This document shows, piece by piece, positions 52,418 through 61,259 of a DNA stretch of 64,000 nucleotides. A program made the translations under genes and the position numbers. The stretch comes from Gaiella sp. Its GTDB lineage: Bacteria; Actinomycetota; Thermoleophilia; Gaiellales; Gaiellaceae. How positions within the stretch are numbered: the stretch's first letter is position 1; each line of letters starts with the position of its first letter. The stretch lies in the NCBI GenBank assembly GCA_027493885.1, contig JAOSJZ010000001.1:2164622-2228621 (forward strand), in the 5' to 3' direction. The notes under the pieces are model-generated. The model was not told where the DNA came from, made no database searches, and saw only the letters and a program-made list of their open reading frames with translations.

Positions 52418-53058
52418 GACGTCGAGGACGCGGTCACCGAGCGGATCACGACAGGCTGCAGCGGCTGCTCGGTCTGCGGGTCGCCGAGCGCCCCGATCCG
52501 CTCGACCACGTCGAGTCCGTCGGTCACCTCTCCGACGACGGCGTACTCGGGCGGCAGGCCGACGTCGTCTCCGATGACGACGAAGAACTGGCTTCCCGCG
52601 GTGCCCGCCGGCTCGGTCGCGGTCTTCGCCATCGCGACCACTCCCTTCACGTAACGCGTCCCAGGCTTCGGGACGTCGACCGTCTGGTACCCCGGCCCGC
52701 CTGCCCCCGTCTGCGTCGGGTCGCCGCCCTGGATCACGAACGCGGGGACGATGCGGTGGAAGACGGTGTCGTCGTAGAAGCCGTCCTTCGCGAGCGAGAC
52801 GAGCGAGGCGGCGGTTGCCGGCGCGGACGAGAGGTCGAGCGCGACCACGAACGTGCCGCACGAGGTCTCGAAGCTCAGCGTCCAGGTGCGCTCCGGGTCG
52901 AGCCGCCCTGTCGGCGCAGTCGCGCCACCGTCCTCCCGGGGAGCCGGCGCCGAGACATCCTCGCAGCCGCCGGGGCTCTCGGCGGACGAGGGCGAGCCGC
53001 CGCAGCCGACCGCGAGGAGCGCGAGCGAGAGCAGGGCGATGGCGGCTGCTCGCGGCAC
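52414..53058 (-). CDS. Cyclophilin-type peptidyl-prolyl isomerase lipoprotein
   Basis: A 214-aa protein from GTG 53058. The N-terminus is a lipoprotein signal ending LLAVGCGGS (lipobox cysteine at about residue 18), so it is anchored outside the cell membrane. A cyclophilin domain follows with FYDDTVFHRIVPAFVIQGGD (catalytic Arg), AGTAGSQFFVVIGDD and VVGEVTDGLDVVERIG. It catalyses proline isomerisation in exported proteins. The stop overlaps the MocA start (GTGA). Confidence 0.9.
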   Translation of the reverse strand: MPRAAAIALLSLALLAVGCGGSPSSAESPGGCEDVSAPAPREDGGATAPTGRLDPERTWTLSFETSCGTFVVALDLSSAPATAASLVSLAKDGFYDDTVFHRIVPAFVIQGGDPTQTGAGGPGYQTVDVPKPGTRYVKGVVAMAKTATEPAGTAGSQFFVVIGDDVGLPPEYAVVGEVTDGLDVVERIGALGDPQTEQPLQPVVIRSVTASSTS

Positions 53059-53108
53059 GCCACGAGGGTAGTTGACGAGCCCTTCCCGGCGCCTGTACAG
53101 CTTGCAGG

Positions 53109-53570
53109 ATGCCCGTCTCGATCGAGGTGAACGGCGAGCGCCATGTCCTCGACGTGCCGCGGGCGCGACGGCTCCTCGCCGTCCTGCGCGAGGACCTCGC
53201 GCTGACGGGCGCGAAACACGGCTGCGGGGAGGGCGCCTGCGGCGCGTGTGCGGTCCTGCTCGACGGTCGTGCCGTCGTGTCCTGCCTGCTGCCCGTCGGA
53301 GCCGCCGAGGGCCGTTCGGTGACGACGATCGAAGGCCTCGCGCGCGAGGGGCGGTCGCTGCTCGAGGCGTTCGTCGCCGAGGACGCCCTCCAATGCGGGT
53401 TCTGCACTCCGGGCCAGGTCGTGTCGGCAACCGCCCTGCTCGCGTCGGTCCCGAGACCGACGCGAGACGAGATCCGCGTCGCGATGGCCGGCAACCTCTG
53501 CCGCTGCGGCGCGTACCCGAAGATCGAGCGGGCGATCCTCCGCGCGTCCGGGCAGGAGGGGCGCGCGTGA
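53109..53570 (+). CDS. [2Fe-2S] subunit of a molybdenum hydroxylase
   Basis: A 153-aa protein with a plant-type [2Fe-2S] site in HGCGEGACGACAVLLDG plus SCLL, and the second site CGFCTPGQVV ... GNLCRCGAYPKI. This is the small subunit of the xanthine dehydrogenase/CO dehydrogenase family, passing electrons from the molybdenum centre to FAD. Gene order is small-large-medium with GTGA overlaps. Confidence 0.93.
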   Translation: MPVSIEVNGERHVLDVPRARRLLAVLREDLALTGAKHGCGEGACGACAVLLDGRAVVSCLLPVGAAEGRSVTTIEGLAREGRSLLEAFVAEDALQCGFCTPGQVVSATALLASVPRPTRDEIRVAMAGNLCRCGAYPKIERAILRASGQEGRA

Positions 53571-55817
53571 AGCCGCGGCTCGTGAAGTCGCAGAGGGAGA
53601 TGGAGGGGCGCTTCGAGGACGTCTGGGTGCTCGTCGACGAGGAGGACGAGGTCGAGACCTGGCCCGACGACGCCGAGCTCGAGATCGTCGGCGTTCCCGC
53701 GCCCCGCCAGGACGGCGCCGTGCGCGCGAGCGGTGCGGCCCGCTTCACGGTCGACCTCCAGCTCGCCGGCATGCTGCACGCGCTCGTGTTGCGCGCGCCG
53801 GTCGCGCGCTGCCGCGTCACCTCGCTCGACCTCGACGCCGCGCGGGCAACACCGGGCGTCCGCGCCGCAATCGGGGCGCAGGGGCCCTTCGCGATGGGCG
53901 GCAGGCCGGTGCTGACCGCGGAGCCCCGCTGGGCGGGTGAGCCGATCGCGGTCGTCGCCGGCGATACGCCCGAGGCGGCTGCCGCTGGCCTCGCCGCGCT
54001 GGCGCCTGCGTACGAGACCCTGGCGCCGCTCGCGCTCGAGGCGGGCCTGGCGGAGCAGCGCTTCACGGAGGAGCCGCGCGAGACCGTGCGCGGCGATCCC
54101 GACGCGGCGCTCGCCGCGGCCGCCGTGCGCGTCGAGCTCACCTGCGAGACGCCCGCCCACGTCCAGACGCCGCTCGAGCCGCACGCCGCCGTCGCGCGCT
54201 GGGACGGCGACACGCTGACCGCCTGGATCTCGACCCAGGCGATCTTCGACGCACGGGTCGAGCTCGCGCGCCGCTTCGGCCTTGCGCCGGAGCAGGTACG
54301 CGTGATCTCCGAGTACATCGGCGGGGCGTTCGGCGCGAAGCAGGGAGCGGGCGTCGAGGCACTGCTCGCGGCGGAGCTCGCGCGCGCCACGGGACGGCCG
54401 GTGCGGCTCGCGCTCGGCCGCCACGAGGAGCAGGTCGTCGGCGGCCGGCGCGCCTGGACGCGCCAGACGGTGACCCTCGGCGCCCGCCGGGACGGCACGC
54501 TCGCGGCGATCGAGCTCGCGGCGATCCTGGACCTGGGTGCGGGCGGCTGGATCTTTCCGGTCGCCGAGCCCGCGCTCTCGCTCTACGCCTGCCCCGACGT
54601 CCGCACGATGGTCTTCCCGGTGCGGACGTCGATCCGCGCGCAGAACGCCTTCCGCGCGCCGGGAGTCGTCGAGGGCGTCACGGTGCTCGAGCAGGCGATG
54701 GACGAGCTCGCCTCCGCACTGGAGCTCGACCCGCTCGAGCTGCGCCGCCGAAACCACGCCGACCGCGACCAGGGCTCCGGGCTCCCGTACTCGAGCAAGC
54801 GCCTGCTCGCCTGCTACGACCGCGCCGCGGAGCTCGCGGGCTGGGACGGCCGGGAGGCGTTGCGCGAGCCGCAGCCGGACGGGCTGCTGCGTGGGATGGG
54901 CTGCGCGACCCAGATCTGGTGGGGCGGCGGCGGGCCGCCCGCGCACGCGACGGTGCGCCTCGACGCCGAGTCGCGCGCGCTCGTGACGACGGGGATCCAG
55001 GACATCGGCACCGGGACGCTCACCGCTGCGCGGATGGTCGCCGCAGAGGAGCTCGGGCTTCCGCTCGAGCGCGTGCTCGCGCGCGGCGGCGACACCCTGC
55101 CGAACGTCTACGGCCCCGTCTCCGGAGGCTCGATGACGACGCCGGCCGTGATGCCGGCAGTGCGCAGCGCGGCAGGCAAGGTGCGGCGAATCCTCCTCAG
55201 CCTGGCCGCAGACGTGCTCGAGATCGCCGCCTCCGACCTCGAGCTCGCGAACGGGCGGATCCGCTCGCGCGACGGCGCGCTCGACGTCGACGTCGTCGAG
55301 GTGACCGGGAAGCTCGGCAACGCGACGATCGACGGCTCCGGCGCTCGCGGTCCGAACCCGGACGGCTTTCGCGTCAACACCTTCGGCTGCCAGATCGCCC
55401 GGGTCGCCGTCGACCCCGGCACCGGCGTCGTGACGGTCGAGCGCGTCGTCGCCGTCCACGACGTGGGGCGGATCGTCAACCCGCTGACAGCGTCCAGCCA
55501 GGCGGAGGGCGGCGTGCTCCAGGGGATCGGCTACGCCCTCTCGGAGGAGCTGGTCGTCGACCCGACCACCGGCTTCCCCCGTGAACGGGCACCTCGACGA
55601 CTACAAGGTGCCGACCATCGCCGACGTGCCCGAGATCGTCGTCGAGTTCGTGAACGTCCCCGACGCGAACCTTCCGAACCTGGGCGCGAAGGGGCTCGGC
55701 GAGCCGCCGATCGTCCCCACCGCCGCTGCGATCGCGAACGCGTTCGCGCACGCGACCGGGAGGCGCGCGTCGGCGCTCCCTCTGACGCCGGCGCGCGTCC
55801 TGGAGGCACTCCCGTGA
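53567..55817 (+). CDS. Molybdopterin-binding large subunit of a molybdenum hydroxylase, frameshifted
   Basis: About 749 residues when corrected. Blocks of the family are clear: AVRASGAARFTVDLQLAGML, ISEYIGGAFGAKQG, QNAFRAPGVVEGVTVLEQA, TTGIQDIGTGTLTAARMVAA, GSMTTPAVMPAVRSAAGK, then NGHLDDYKVPTIADVPEIVV and NLGAKGLGEPPIVP near the end with the catalytic Glu region. The frame breaks in the C-run 55576-55580; deleting one C repairs it. The AYxCSFR loop of form I CO dehydrogenase is absent (the region reads AFRAPG), so it is not CoxL; the substrate may be a purine, aldehyde or aromatic thioester. Confidence 0.87.
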
Positions 55818-56689
55818 GCGCGTACGCCCGTCCTGCCTCGCTCGACGAGGCGCTCGCGCTCCTTGCGGACGGCGCCGCCGCGCCCATGGGCGGCGGTACC
55901 GACCTCGCGGGCCAGCTCGACCGGGGGCTCCGCGCGCCCGCGCTCCTCGTCGACCTGCGCGACACCGGCCTGGCGACGGTCGAGGAGCGGGCGGGCGGCC
56001 TCGCGATCGGCGCGACCCTGAGCCTTGCCGAGCTCGCCGCCTCGGCGCTCGTCGCTCCGTACGCCGCCGTCGTCCGCGCCGCCTCGCTCGCCGCGTCGCC
56101 GCTCCTGCGCAACGTCGGCACCGTCGGCGGGAGCCTCTGCCAGCACACGCGCTGCTGGTACTACCGCGGCGAGGAGTGGCACTGCTGGCTAGGCGGCGGC
56201 GACACCTGCTACGCGCAGATCGGCGACCACCGCAAGCACAACCTCGAGCCCGGGGACTGCATCTCCGCCCATCCCTCCGACCTCGCCGCGGCGCTCGCCG
56301 CCTGCGGGGCGACGGTCGAGGTTCGCGCCGCCGCAGGGGCGCGCGGGCTGCCGCTGCTCGAGCTCTACCGTCGCCCGACGGCGGAGAACCGCTCGCTGCT
56401 CGCGCTCGACCCCGGCGAGCTCGTGGTCCGAGTGCGCCTGCCCGAGCCACCTGACGCATCCGCCTACGAGCGGCTCGGTGAACGGGCCGCGTTCTCGTTC
56501 CCGCTGGTCTCGGTCGCGGCGGCGCGGCGGCGCGCCGACATCCGGCTCGTCGCCGCGGGCGTCGCCAACGTCCCGCGCGAGCTCGACCCCGCCGACCCGC
56601 TCGCCGGCCTCCCGGGCAATCCGCAGACCGCGTGGAAGCGCCGTGCGCTCGCGACGCTCGCCGAGCGGGCGCTCGCGGCCGTCTCGTGA
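55814..56689 (+). CDS. FAD subunit of the molybdenum hydroxylase with a Cys-rich loop
   Basis: A 291-aa protein of the CoxM/XdhB FAD-binding family: MGGGTDLAGQLDRGL, SLAASPLLRNVGTVGGSLCQ, DLAAALAACGATVEV. Between the FAD blocks lies an insertion with cysteines at SLCQHTRCWYYRGEEWHC, then GDTCYAQIGDHRKHN and GDCISAHP. A comparable Cys-bearing loop in the HcrB subunit of 4-hydroxybenzoyl-CoA reductase binds an extra [4Fe-4S] cluster. Whether these residues do the same is inference. GTGA overlap with the large subunit gene. Confidence 0.88.
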   Translation: MSAYARPASLDEALALLADGAAAPMGGGTDLAGQLDRGLRAPALLVDLRDTGLATVEERAGGLAIGATLSLAELAASALVAPYAAVVRAASLAASPLLRNVGTVGGSLCQHTRCWYYRGEEWHCWLGGGDTCYAQIGDHRKHNLEPGDCISAHPSDLAAALAACGATVEVRAAAGARGLPLLELYRRPTAENRSLLALDPGELVVRVRLPEPPDASAYERLGERAAFSFPLVSVAAARRRADIRLVAAGVANVPRELDPADPLAGLPGNPQTAWKRRALATLAERALAAVS

Positions 56690-56737
56690 GCCCCGGCCGG
56701 GCGACGCAGCACCGCCTCGCCCGAGCCGTGGGTGGGG

Positions 56738-57892
56738 CTACGTGGGGCTCGTCACCGAGAGGACGCTCGCCAGATGGACGAGACGGAAGGCGCCCCGCTG
56801 CGCGCGTCGCCGGTCGAGCTCGTTCTCGGTCACGGCCGCGAGATCCCAGAGGTCCCGGGTCGCGACCAGCAGCTCGCGGATCTGGTCCGTCTCGGCACGG
56901 TGCCCGTTCGAGCGCTCGTCGCAAGCGTTGATCGCGAGGCCCACGACGCCGTAGGTGTCCGACGCGTGGCGGAGCCAGAGCATCGCCGAGGCCATCGTCA
57001 GGTACTGGTGGATGCGCAGGAACGTCACGGGGTGCGAGACCTCGGTCGGGCCTTGCGGCGCGCTCGGCGGCCGCGGCTCGAGGCCGTCTGCGAGCCTCGC
57101 CGCGGTGTCGTAGAGCATCGCCCGCACCTGGGCGTCGTCGAGCCCGCTCGCGCGCGCCGTCCGTACCGCCATCAGCAGCGAGTTCGGCTGGCGCCCGTAC
57201 GGGTAGTCCGACGCGTAGACGACCTGCTCCGGCGGGACGAGACGGTAGAGGTCGAGCAGGTCGAGCGGGCTCCAGACGGACGTGTCGAAGAACACCCCCG
57301 ATCGCCCGGCGAAATGCCGTGCCATCGCGGCGAGATCGACGATCCCGGCGTGCGCGACGATGAGCGCCGGCGGCGCGTGCCGGTCGAGCAGGCGCGCGAG
57401 CGAGTCGGCGATCGGCGGCAGCCCGCGCCCGCCGTGGATCAGGATCGGGATGCGGCGCTCGGCGGCAAGGGCGAACACGGGCTCGAGCCGCGGGTCGTCA
57501 GGAAGGAAGCGCTGCGCCCGCGGGTGCAGCTTGATCCCGCGCGCGCCGAGGTCGATGCACCGCACCGCCTCGCGCATCGGCGTCTCGTCGAGGTCGAGGC
57601 GGACGAACGGCACGAGCTCGGCCGGCGCGGCCGCCGCGTGTGCGAGCGTGCGGTCGTTCGCGGCCGTAAAGGCCGGGCGCCGGTCGGGCTCGTCGAGGCA
57701 GAAGACGAACGAGCGGTCGATGCCGTATGCGCGCTGGATCCCGAGCATCTCCTCCGGGTCGCCGACCATCCCGTCGATGTCCTCGCCGAGGTGGGTGTGC
57801 ACGTCGAAAACCTGGGCGCCCGGAGGCAGCTCGGCGAGCGTCAGCCACGCGTAGCGCTCGAGCAGCCCGTTCGCGCGGTCGATCGCTTCCAC
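56738..57892 (-). CDS. Amidohydrolase-2 family metal-dependent hydrolase
   Basis: A 384-aa TIM-barrel hydrolase: VFDVHTHLGEDIDG (HxH metal site), GARGIKLHPRAQRFLPDD, PILIHGGRGLPP, LIVAHAGIVDL and VVYASDYPYGRQPNS (metal Asp). The C-terminal 100 residues beyond the barrel are helical and unlike the standard family. The substrate is unknown. It starts at GTG 57892, 21 bases downstream of the selenoprotein candidate on the same strand. Confidence 0.82.
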   Translation of the reverse strand: MEAIDRANGLLERYAWLTLAELPPGAQVFDVHTHLGEDIDGMVGDPEEMLGIQRAYGIDRSFVFCLDEPDRRPAFTAANDRTLAHAAAAPAELVPFVRLDLDETPMREAVRCIDLGARGIKLHPRAQRFLPDDPRLEPVFALAAERRIPILIHGGRGLPPIADSLARLLDRHAPPALIVAHAGIVDLAAMARHFAGRSGVFFDTSVWSPLDLLDLYRLVPPEQVVYASDYPYGRQPNSLLMAVRTARASGLDDAQVRAMLYDTAARLADGLEPRPPSAPQGPTEVSHPVTFLRIHQYLTMASAMLWLRHASDTYGVVGLAINACDERSNGHRAETDQIRELLVATRDLWDLAAVTENELDRRRAQRGAFRLVHLASVLSVTSPT

Positions 57893-57913
57893 AGCGTTGA
57901 GTGTAGGGGCAGC

Positions 57914-58552
57914 TCAGGTCCCTGCTGCCTCGAGCACGCGTTCGACGAAGGCGGCTTCCGGCACGGCCCCCGCCCAGGCGTAGCGGTCGTCGACGACGAT
58001 CGCCGGGACCGCGTGGACACCGTGTCGGTCGGCGTCGACGGCGAACTCGGAGGCCTCGATCCCGCGGGCGGTGATCCGCGGCGAGGCGAGGGCGAGTCGG
58101 TACGCCAGCAGCACGGCCGGCGGACAGTGGGGTCAGGTGGGCGTGACGAAGACGTCGACCGTCACGTCCTGCTCGAGCGTCTCGAGGCGTGCGAGCGAGG
58201 CTTCGGTCAGGGACGGCCCTTCGCGGCCGGCTTCGAGGATCCCGTGGACGAGCGTCGTGAGCTCGTAGCCGGCGGGCATGCCGAGGTACTCGAGCCCCGC
58301 GCCGATCACCGTGCGCGGCCAGGGGCCCGGCTCGTCGTGCTCGACGAGCGTGAGCGTGACGCGGCCGGAGAGCGCGCAGACCGCCTCGACGATCTCCCGC
58401 GCGAGACCGTTCGAGTCGATCTCCCTGCCGCCGGCGGCGAGCAGCGTCACCGGCGTCGCGGTCGGACCGAGCTCGAGCGTCACCTCGACGTCGCGCTCGA
58501 GGCCGGCGAACACCGACCGGATTGCCTCCTGCTCCCGCTCGCCGAGCGTCAC
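57914..58552 (-). CDS. Candidate selenoprotein: two-domain protein disulfide oxidoreductase with UPHC motif
   Basis: From GTG 58552 the frame runs 139 codons (LEYLGMPAGYELTTLVHGIL is the PDO N-domain end), reaches TGA at 58133-58135, and continues in the same frame for 73 codons to the final TGA at 57914. Around the internal TGA the protein reads DVFVTPT-TGA-PHCPPAVLLAYRL. Two-domain PDO/glutaredoxin-like proteins have CPxC exactly here, so TGA occupies the first catalytic Cys, giving UPHC. The thioredoxin-fold cis-Pro follows in HAVPAIVV. Total 212 aa, normal for the family. A SECIS-like hairpin follows the TGA. If the TGA were a plain stop, the protein would lose its active site. Confidence 0.75.
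58103..58122 (-). promoter_or_regulatory. SECIS-like hairpin downstream of the in-frame TGA
   Basis: On the mRNA the arms CGCCGGC and GCUGGCG pair over seven positions (one G-U) and enclose the loop CGUGCU. The loop begins 17 bases after the UGA and has G in its first two positions, as described for bacterial SECIS elements (loop 16-37 bases from UGA, G at loop position one or two). Folding was done by eye. Confidence 0.55.
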
Positions 58553-58556
58553 GGCG

Positions 58557-60044
58557 TCACGCTGCGAGCGAGGCGATCTTGTCGCCGAGGTAGGCGAGGT
58601 ACGGAGCCGGGTCGATCGCCGGCGACCCGGTGAGCCGCTCGATCGTCTCCTGCGGCGTGAGCTTGCGACCGAGCGCGTAGAGGTTGTCGCGCAGCCAGTC
58701 GGAGAGGGGCAGGAGATCGCCCGCGGCGAGCTGTTCGTCGAGATCGGGGAGCGCCCGCCTGACGACGTCCCAGATCTGCAGCGAGATCACGTTCCCGAGC
58801 GCGTAGGTGGGGAAGTACCCGATCCCGCCGCCCGACCAGTGGACGTCCTGGAGGACGCCGTGCGCGTCGTCGGGAACGTCGACGCCGAGGAGCTCCTTCA
58901 TGCGCGCGTTCCAGACCTCCGGCAGCTCCTCGAGCGGGATCGTTCCCTCGAGCAGCTCCTGCTCGAGCTCGAAGCGAAGGATGATGTGCAGGCTGTACGT
59001 CGTCTCGTCCGCGTCCACCCGGATGAGGCCCGGCTCTGCGCGGTTGACCGCCCGGACAAACCGGTCGAGCTCGATGCCCTCGAGCGACGGGAAGTGCTCC
59101 TGCAGCGGCCCGTACCAGTGCTCCCAGAACGGTCGGCCACGTCCGACGAGGTTCTCCCACGTCCGGCTCTGCGACTCGTTGAGGCCGAGCGACGGCGCGC
59201 CCGCGAGGGGCGAGCGCGAGAGCGAGTCGGCGATCCCGTGCGCGTAGAGCCCGTGCCCCGCCTCGTGCATCGTCGACCAGAGCGACTCGAGGTTGTCGGG
59301 GTGGTAGCGCGTCGTCAGCCGCACGTCGCGGTTCGAGAACGACGTGCAGAACGGATGGGCGGTCGGATCGAGCCGCCAGGCCTCGCCGTCGAAGCCCATC
59401 GTCCCGAGAACGCGCTCCGAGAAGGCGCGCTGGGCGTCCGGCGCGAAACCGCTGCGCAGGAACGAGGCGTCGATCTCGGGGGCCGACGCGACGAGCTCGG
59501 CCAACGCCGGCCCGAGGACGGCGAACACCTCGCGCACCTCGCTCGTCAGCATCCCGGGCTCGTAGTCGTCCAGCAGCGGCGTGTACGGGCTGTCCGACCA
59601 CTCGAAGCACTCGACATAGCGGCGCTTGAGCTCGACGTTCGTCTCGAGGTAGGGGAGGAACGAGGCGAAGTCGCTCGTCCGGCGCGCCTCGACCCACGCG
59701 TGGTGCCCCCGGGCTGCCTGGAGCGTCATCTCGGCGCGGAGCTCGGCGGGGACGCGCCGCGCCTTCTCCCAGTCGCGGCGCGTGACGCGGACGAGGCTGC
59801 GGTCGTCTGCGTCGTAGGGGAGCGACTCGACGAGCGGCTCTGCCCGGTCGAGCAGCCTGCCGATCTCGGGATCCGTAAATCGCTCGTGCGCGATCCGGCC
59901 GAGCGTCGAGAGCTGCTGCGCGCGCGCCTCCGTGCCCCGCGGCGGCATCGTCACCCGCTGGTCCCAGCCGAGGACGCCCGCAGCGCGGCTCACGTCCGAG
60001 ACCTCGGCGAGACGGGCGCGCAACTCGAGGAGGGCCGACTCCAC
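58557..60044 (-). CDS. M32-family metallocarboxypeptidase (Taq type)
   Basis: A 495-aa protein of normal M32 length. The zinc site is STMHEAGHGLYAHGI (HExxH-type HEAGH), with DPTAHPFCTSFSNRDVRLTTRY before it, and the conserved HPFxxxF, GLNESQSRTWENLVGR and IRVDADETTYSLHIILRFELE blocks. It removes C-terminal residues from peptides in the cytosol. It ends four bases before the selenoprotein candidate starts. Confidence 0.93.
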   Translation of the reverse strand: MESALLELRARLAEVSDVSRAAGVLGWDQRVTMPPRGTEARAQQLSTLGRIAHERFTDPEIGRLLDRAEPLVESLPYDADDRSLVRVTRRDWEKARRVPAELRAEMTLQAARGHHAWVEARRTSDFASFLPYLETNVELKRRYVECFEWSDSPYTPLLDDYEPGMLTSEVREVFAVLGPALAELVASAPEIDASFLRSGFAPDAQRAFSERVLGTMGFDGEAWRLDPTAHPFCTSFSNRDVRLTTRYHPDNLESLWSTMHEAGHGLYAHGIADSLSRSPLAGAPSLGLNESQSRTWENLVGRGRPFWEHWYGPLQEHFPSLEGIELDRFVRAVNRAEPGLIRVDADETTYSLHIILRFELEQELLEGTIPLEELPEVWNARMKELLGVDVPDDAHGVLQDVHWSGGGIGYFPTYALGNVISLQIWDVVRRALPDLDEQLAAGDLLPLSDWLRDNLYALGRKLTPQETIERLTGSPAIDPAPYLAYLGDKIASLAA

Positions 60045-60099
60045 GCCGTGACCCTACCGGCCTGCCGCGCGCCTGCGCCCAGACGTTAGGCTCACGTCC

Positions 60100-61259
60100 A
60101 TGACCGACGTCCTCATCTTCGGCGACACGGAGCGCCACCCCGAGCTGCGCCACGAGATCCCCGTGTCGATTCTCGACCCCTTTCTCTACGCGGAGACGAA
60201 CGGCCGGCGGGTCGCCGTCGTGTGGAGCATCGAGGGAGACCGGATCGCCGCCGTCGACCCAACGATCGAGCTCGTTCCGTCCGAGACCTTCCCTTCCGAC
60301 GACCTGATCGAGGCCGGGGTCGACCTCTACGACATCGGCCCGACCCTGACCGTCCGGCAGGTCGAGTCGCTCGGGATCGTGCGCGCGGTCGTCCCCGCCC
60401 GGTTCCCGCTCCGGCAGGCGGACGCGCTCCGGGGGCGGGGATCGAGCTCGTCCCCGACCAGCGGTTCTTCGACGACCGCAGACGGCGCAAGACACCGCGC
60501 GAGCTCGAGGGCATCCGGCGCGCGACGCGTGCGGCGGAGGCGGGGATGTCCGCGATCGCCGCTCTTCTCGCCCGCTCCGAGCCGGGCGACGAGGGCCGCG
60601 TAGTCGACGGCGAGCCGCTCACGTGCGAGCTCCTGCGCGCCGCGGCGATGCGGGCGTTCGCCGAGGCGGGCGCCCGCGGTGACGATCTCATCGTGGCCCA
60701 CGGCGCCCAGGCGGCGGATGGCCACGACACGGGCTCGGGCCGCGTCGCGAACGACGACCACCTCGTCTGCGACCTCTTCCCCTACGACGTCGAGAGCACG
60801 TGCTACTCGGACATGACGAGGACGTTCGCCGTCGGGACGCCCGATCCGGAGATCGCGACCTGGCACGAGCAGACGCTCGAGGCGCTGGAGCTGAGCCGCG
60901 GCCTCGTGCGTCCCGGCGCGGACGGCGCGGAGATCTTCCGCACGGTCTGTCGGTTCTACGAGGGCCTCGGCTATCCGACGAACCTCTCGAAGGAGCCGGG
61001 GACGGTGCTGCGCGAGGGCTTCAATCACGGTCTGGGGCACGGTGTCGGGCTGGGCGTCCACGAGGCGCCGTACCTCGGCAAGGTCGGGCACGAGCTCGTC
61101 CAGGGCGACGTGATCACGCTCGAGCCGGGGCTCTACCGGCACGGTTTCGGAGGGGTGCGGCTCGAGGATCTCGTGCTCGTCACCGAGGACGGCTGCGAGA
61201 CGCTCTCGCTGTACCCGTACGAGCTCGACCCGGCGAGGGTGGGGGCCAGAGCGGCATGA
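60100..61259 (+). CDS. M24-family Xaa-Pro aminopeptidase/dipeptidase, frameshifted
   Basis: About 386 residues when corrected. The C-terminal pita-bread domain carries the dinuclear metal ligands in LVCDLFPYDVESTCYSDMTR (two Asp), NHGLGHGVGLGVHEAPYL (His), ITLEPGLYRHGFGGVRLED (two Glu). The N-terminal creatinase-like domain is short. The frame is lost in the G-run 60431-60435; one extra G joins the halves. It cleaves peptides with proline in position 2 or related substrates. TAGGCT ends seven bases before ATG 60100. ATGA overlap with acsA. Confidence 0.87.

Noticed and set aside
53567-55817. Calling the molybdenum hydroxylase a form I CO dehydrogenase (coxL)
   Set aside because: The diagnostic AYxCSFR active-site loop is not present; the corresponding region reads AFRAPG.
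57914-58552. Two separate small genes split by a stop codon
   Set aside because: Both parts are in the same frame, align to one two-domain family, and the stop is TGA exactly at a catalytic cysteine with a SECIS-like hairpin following.
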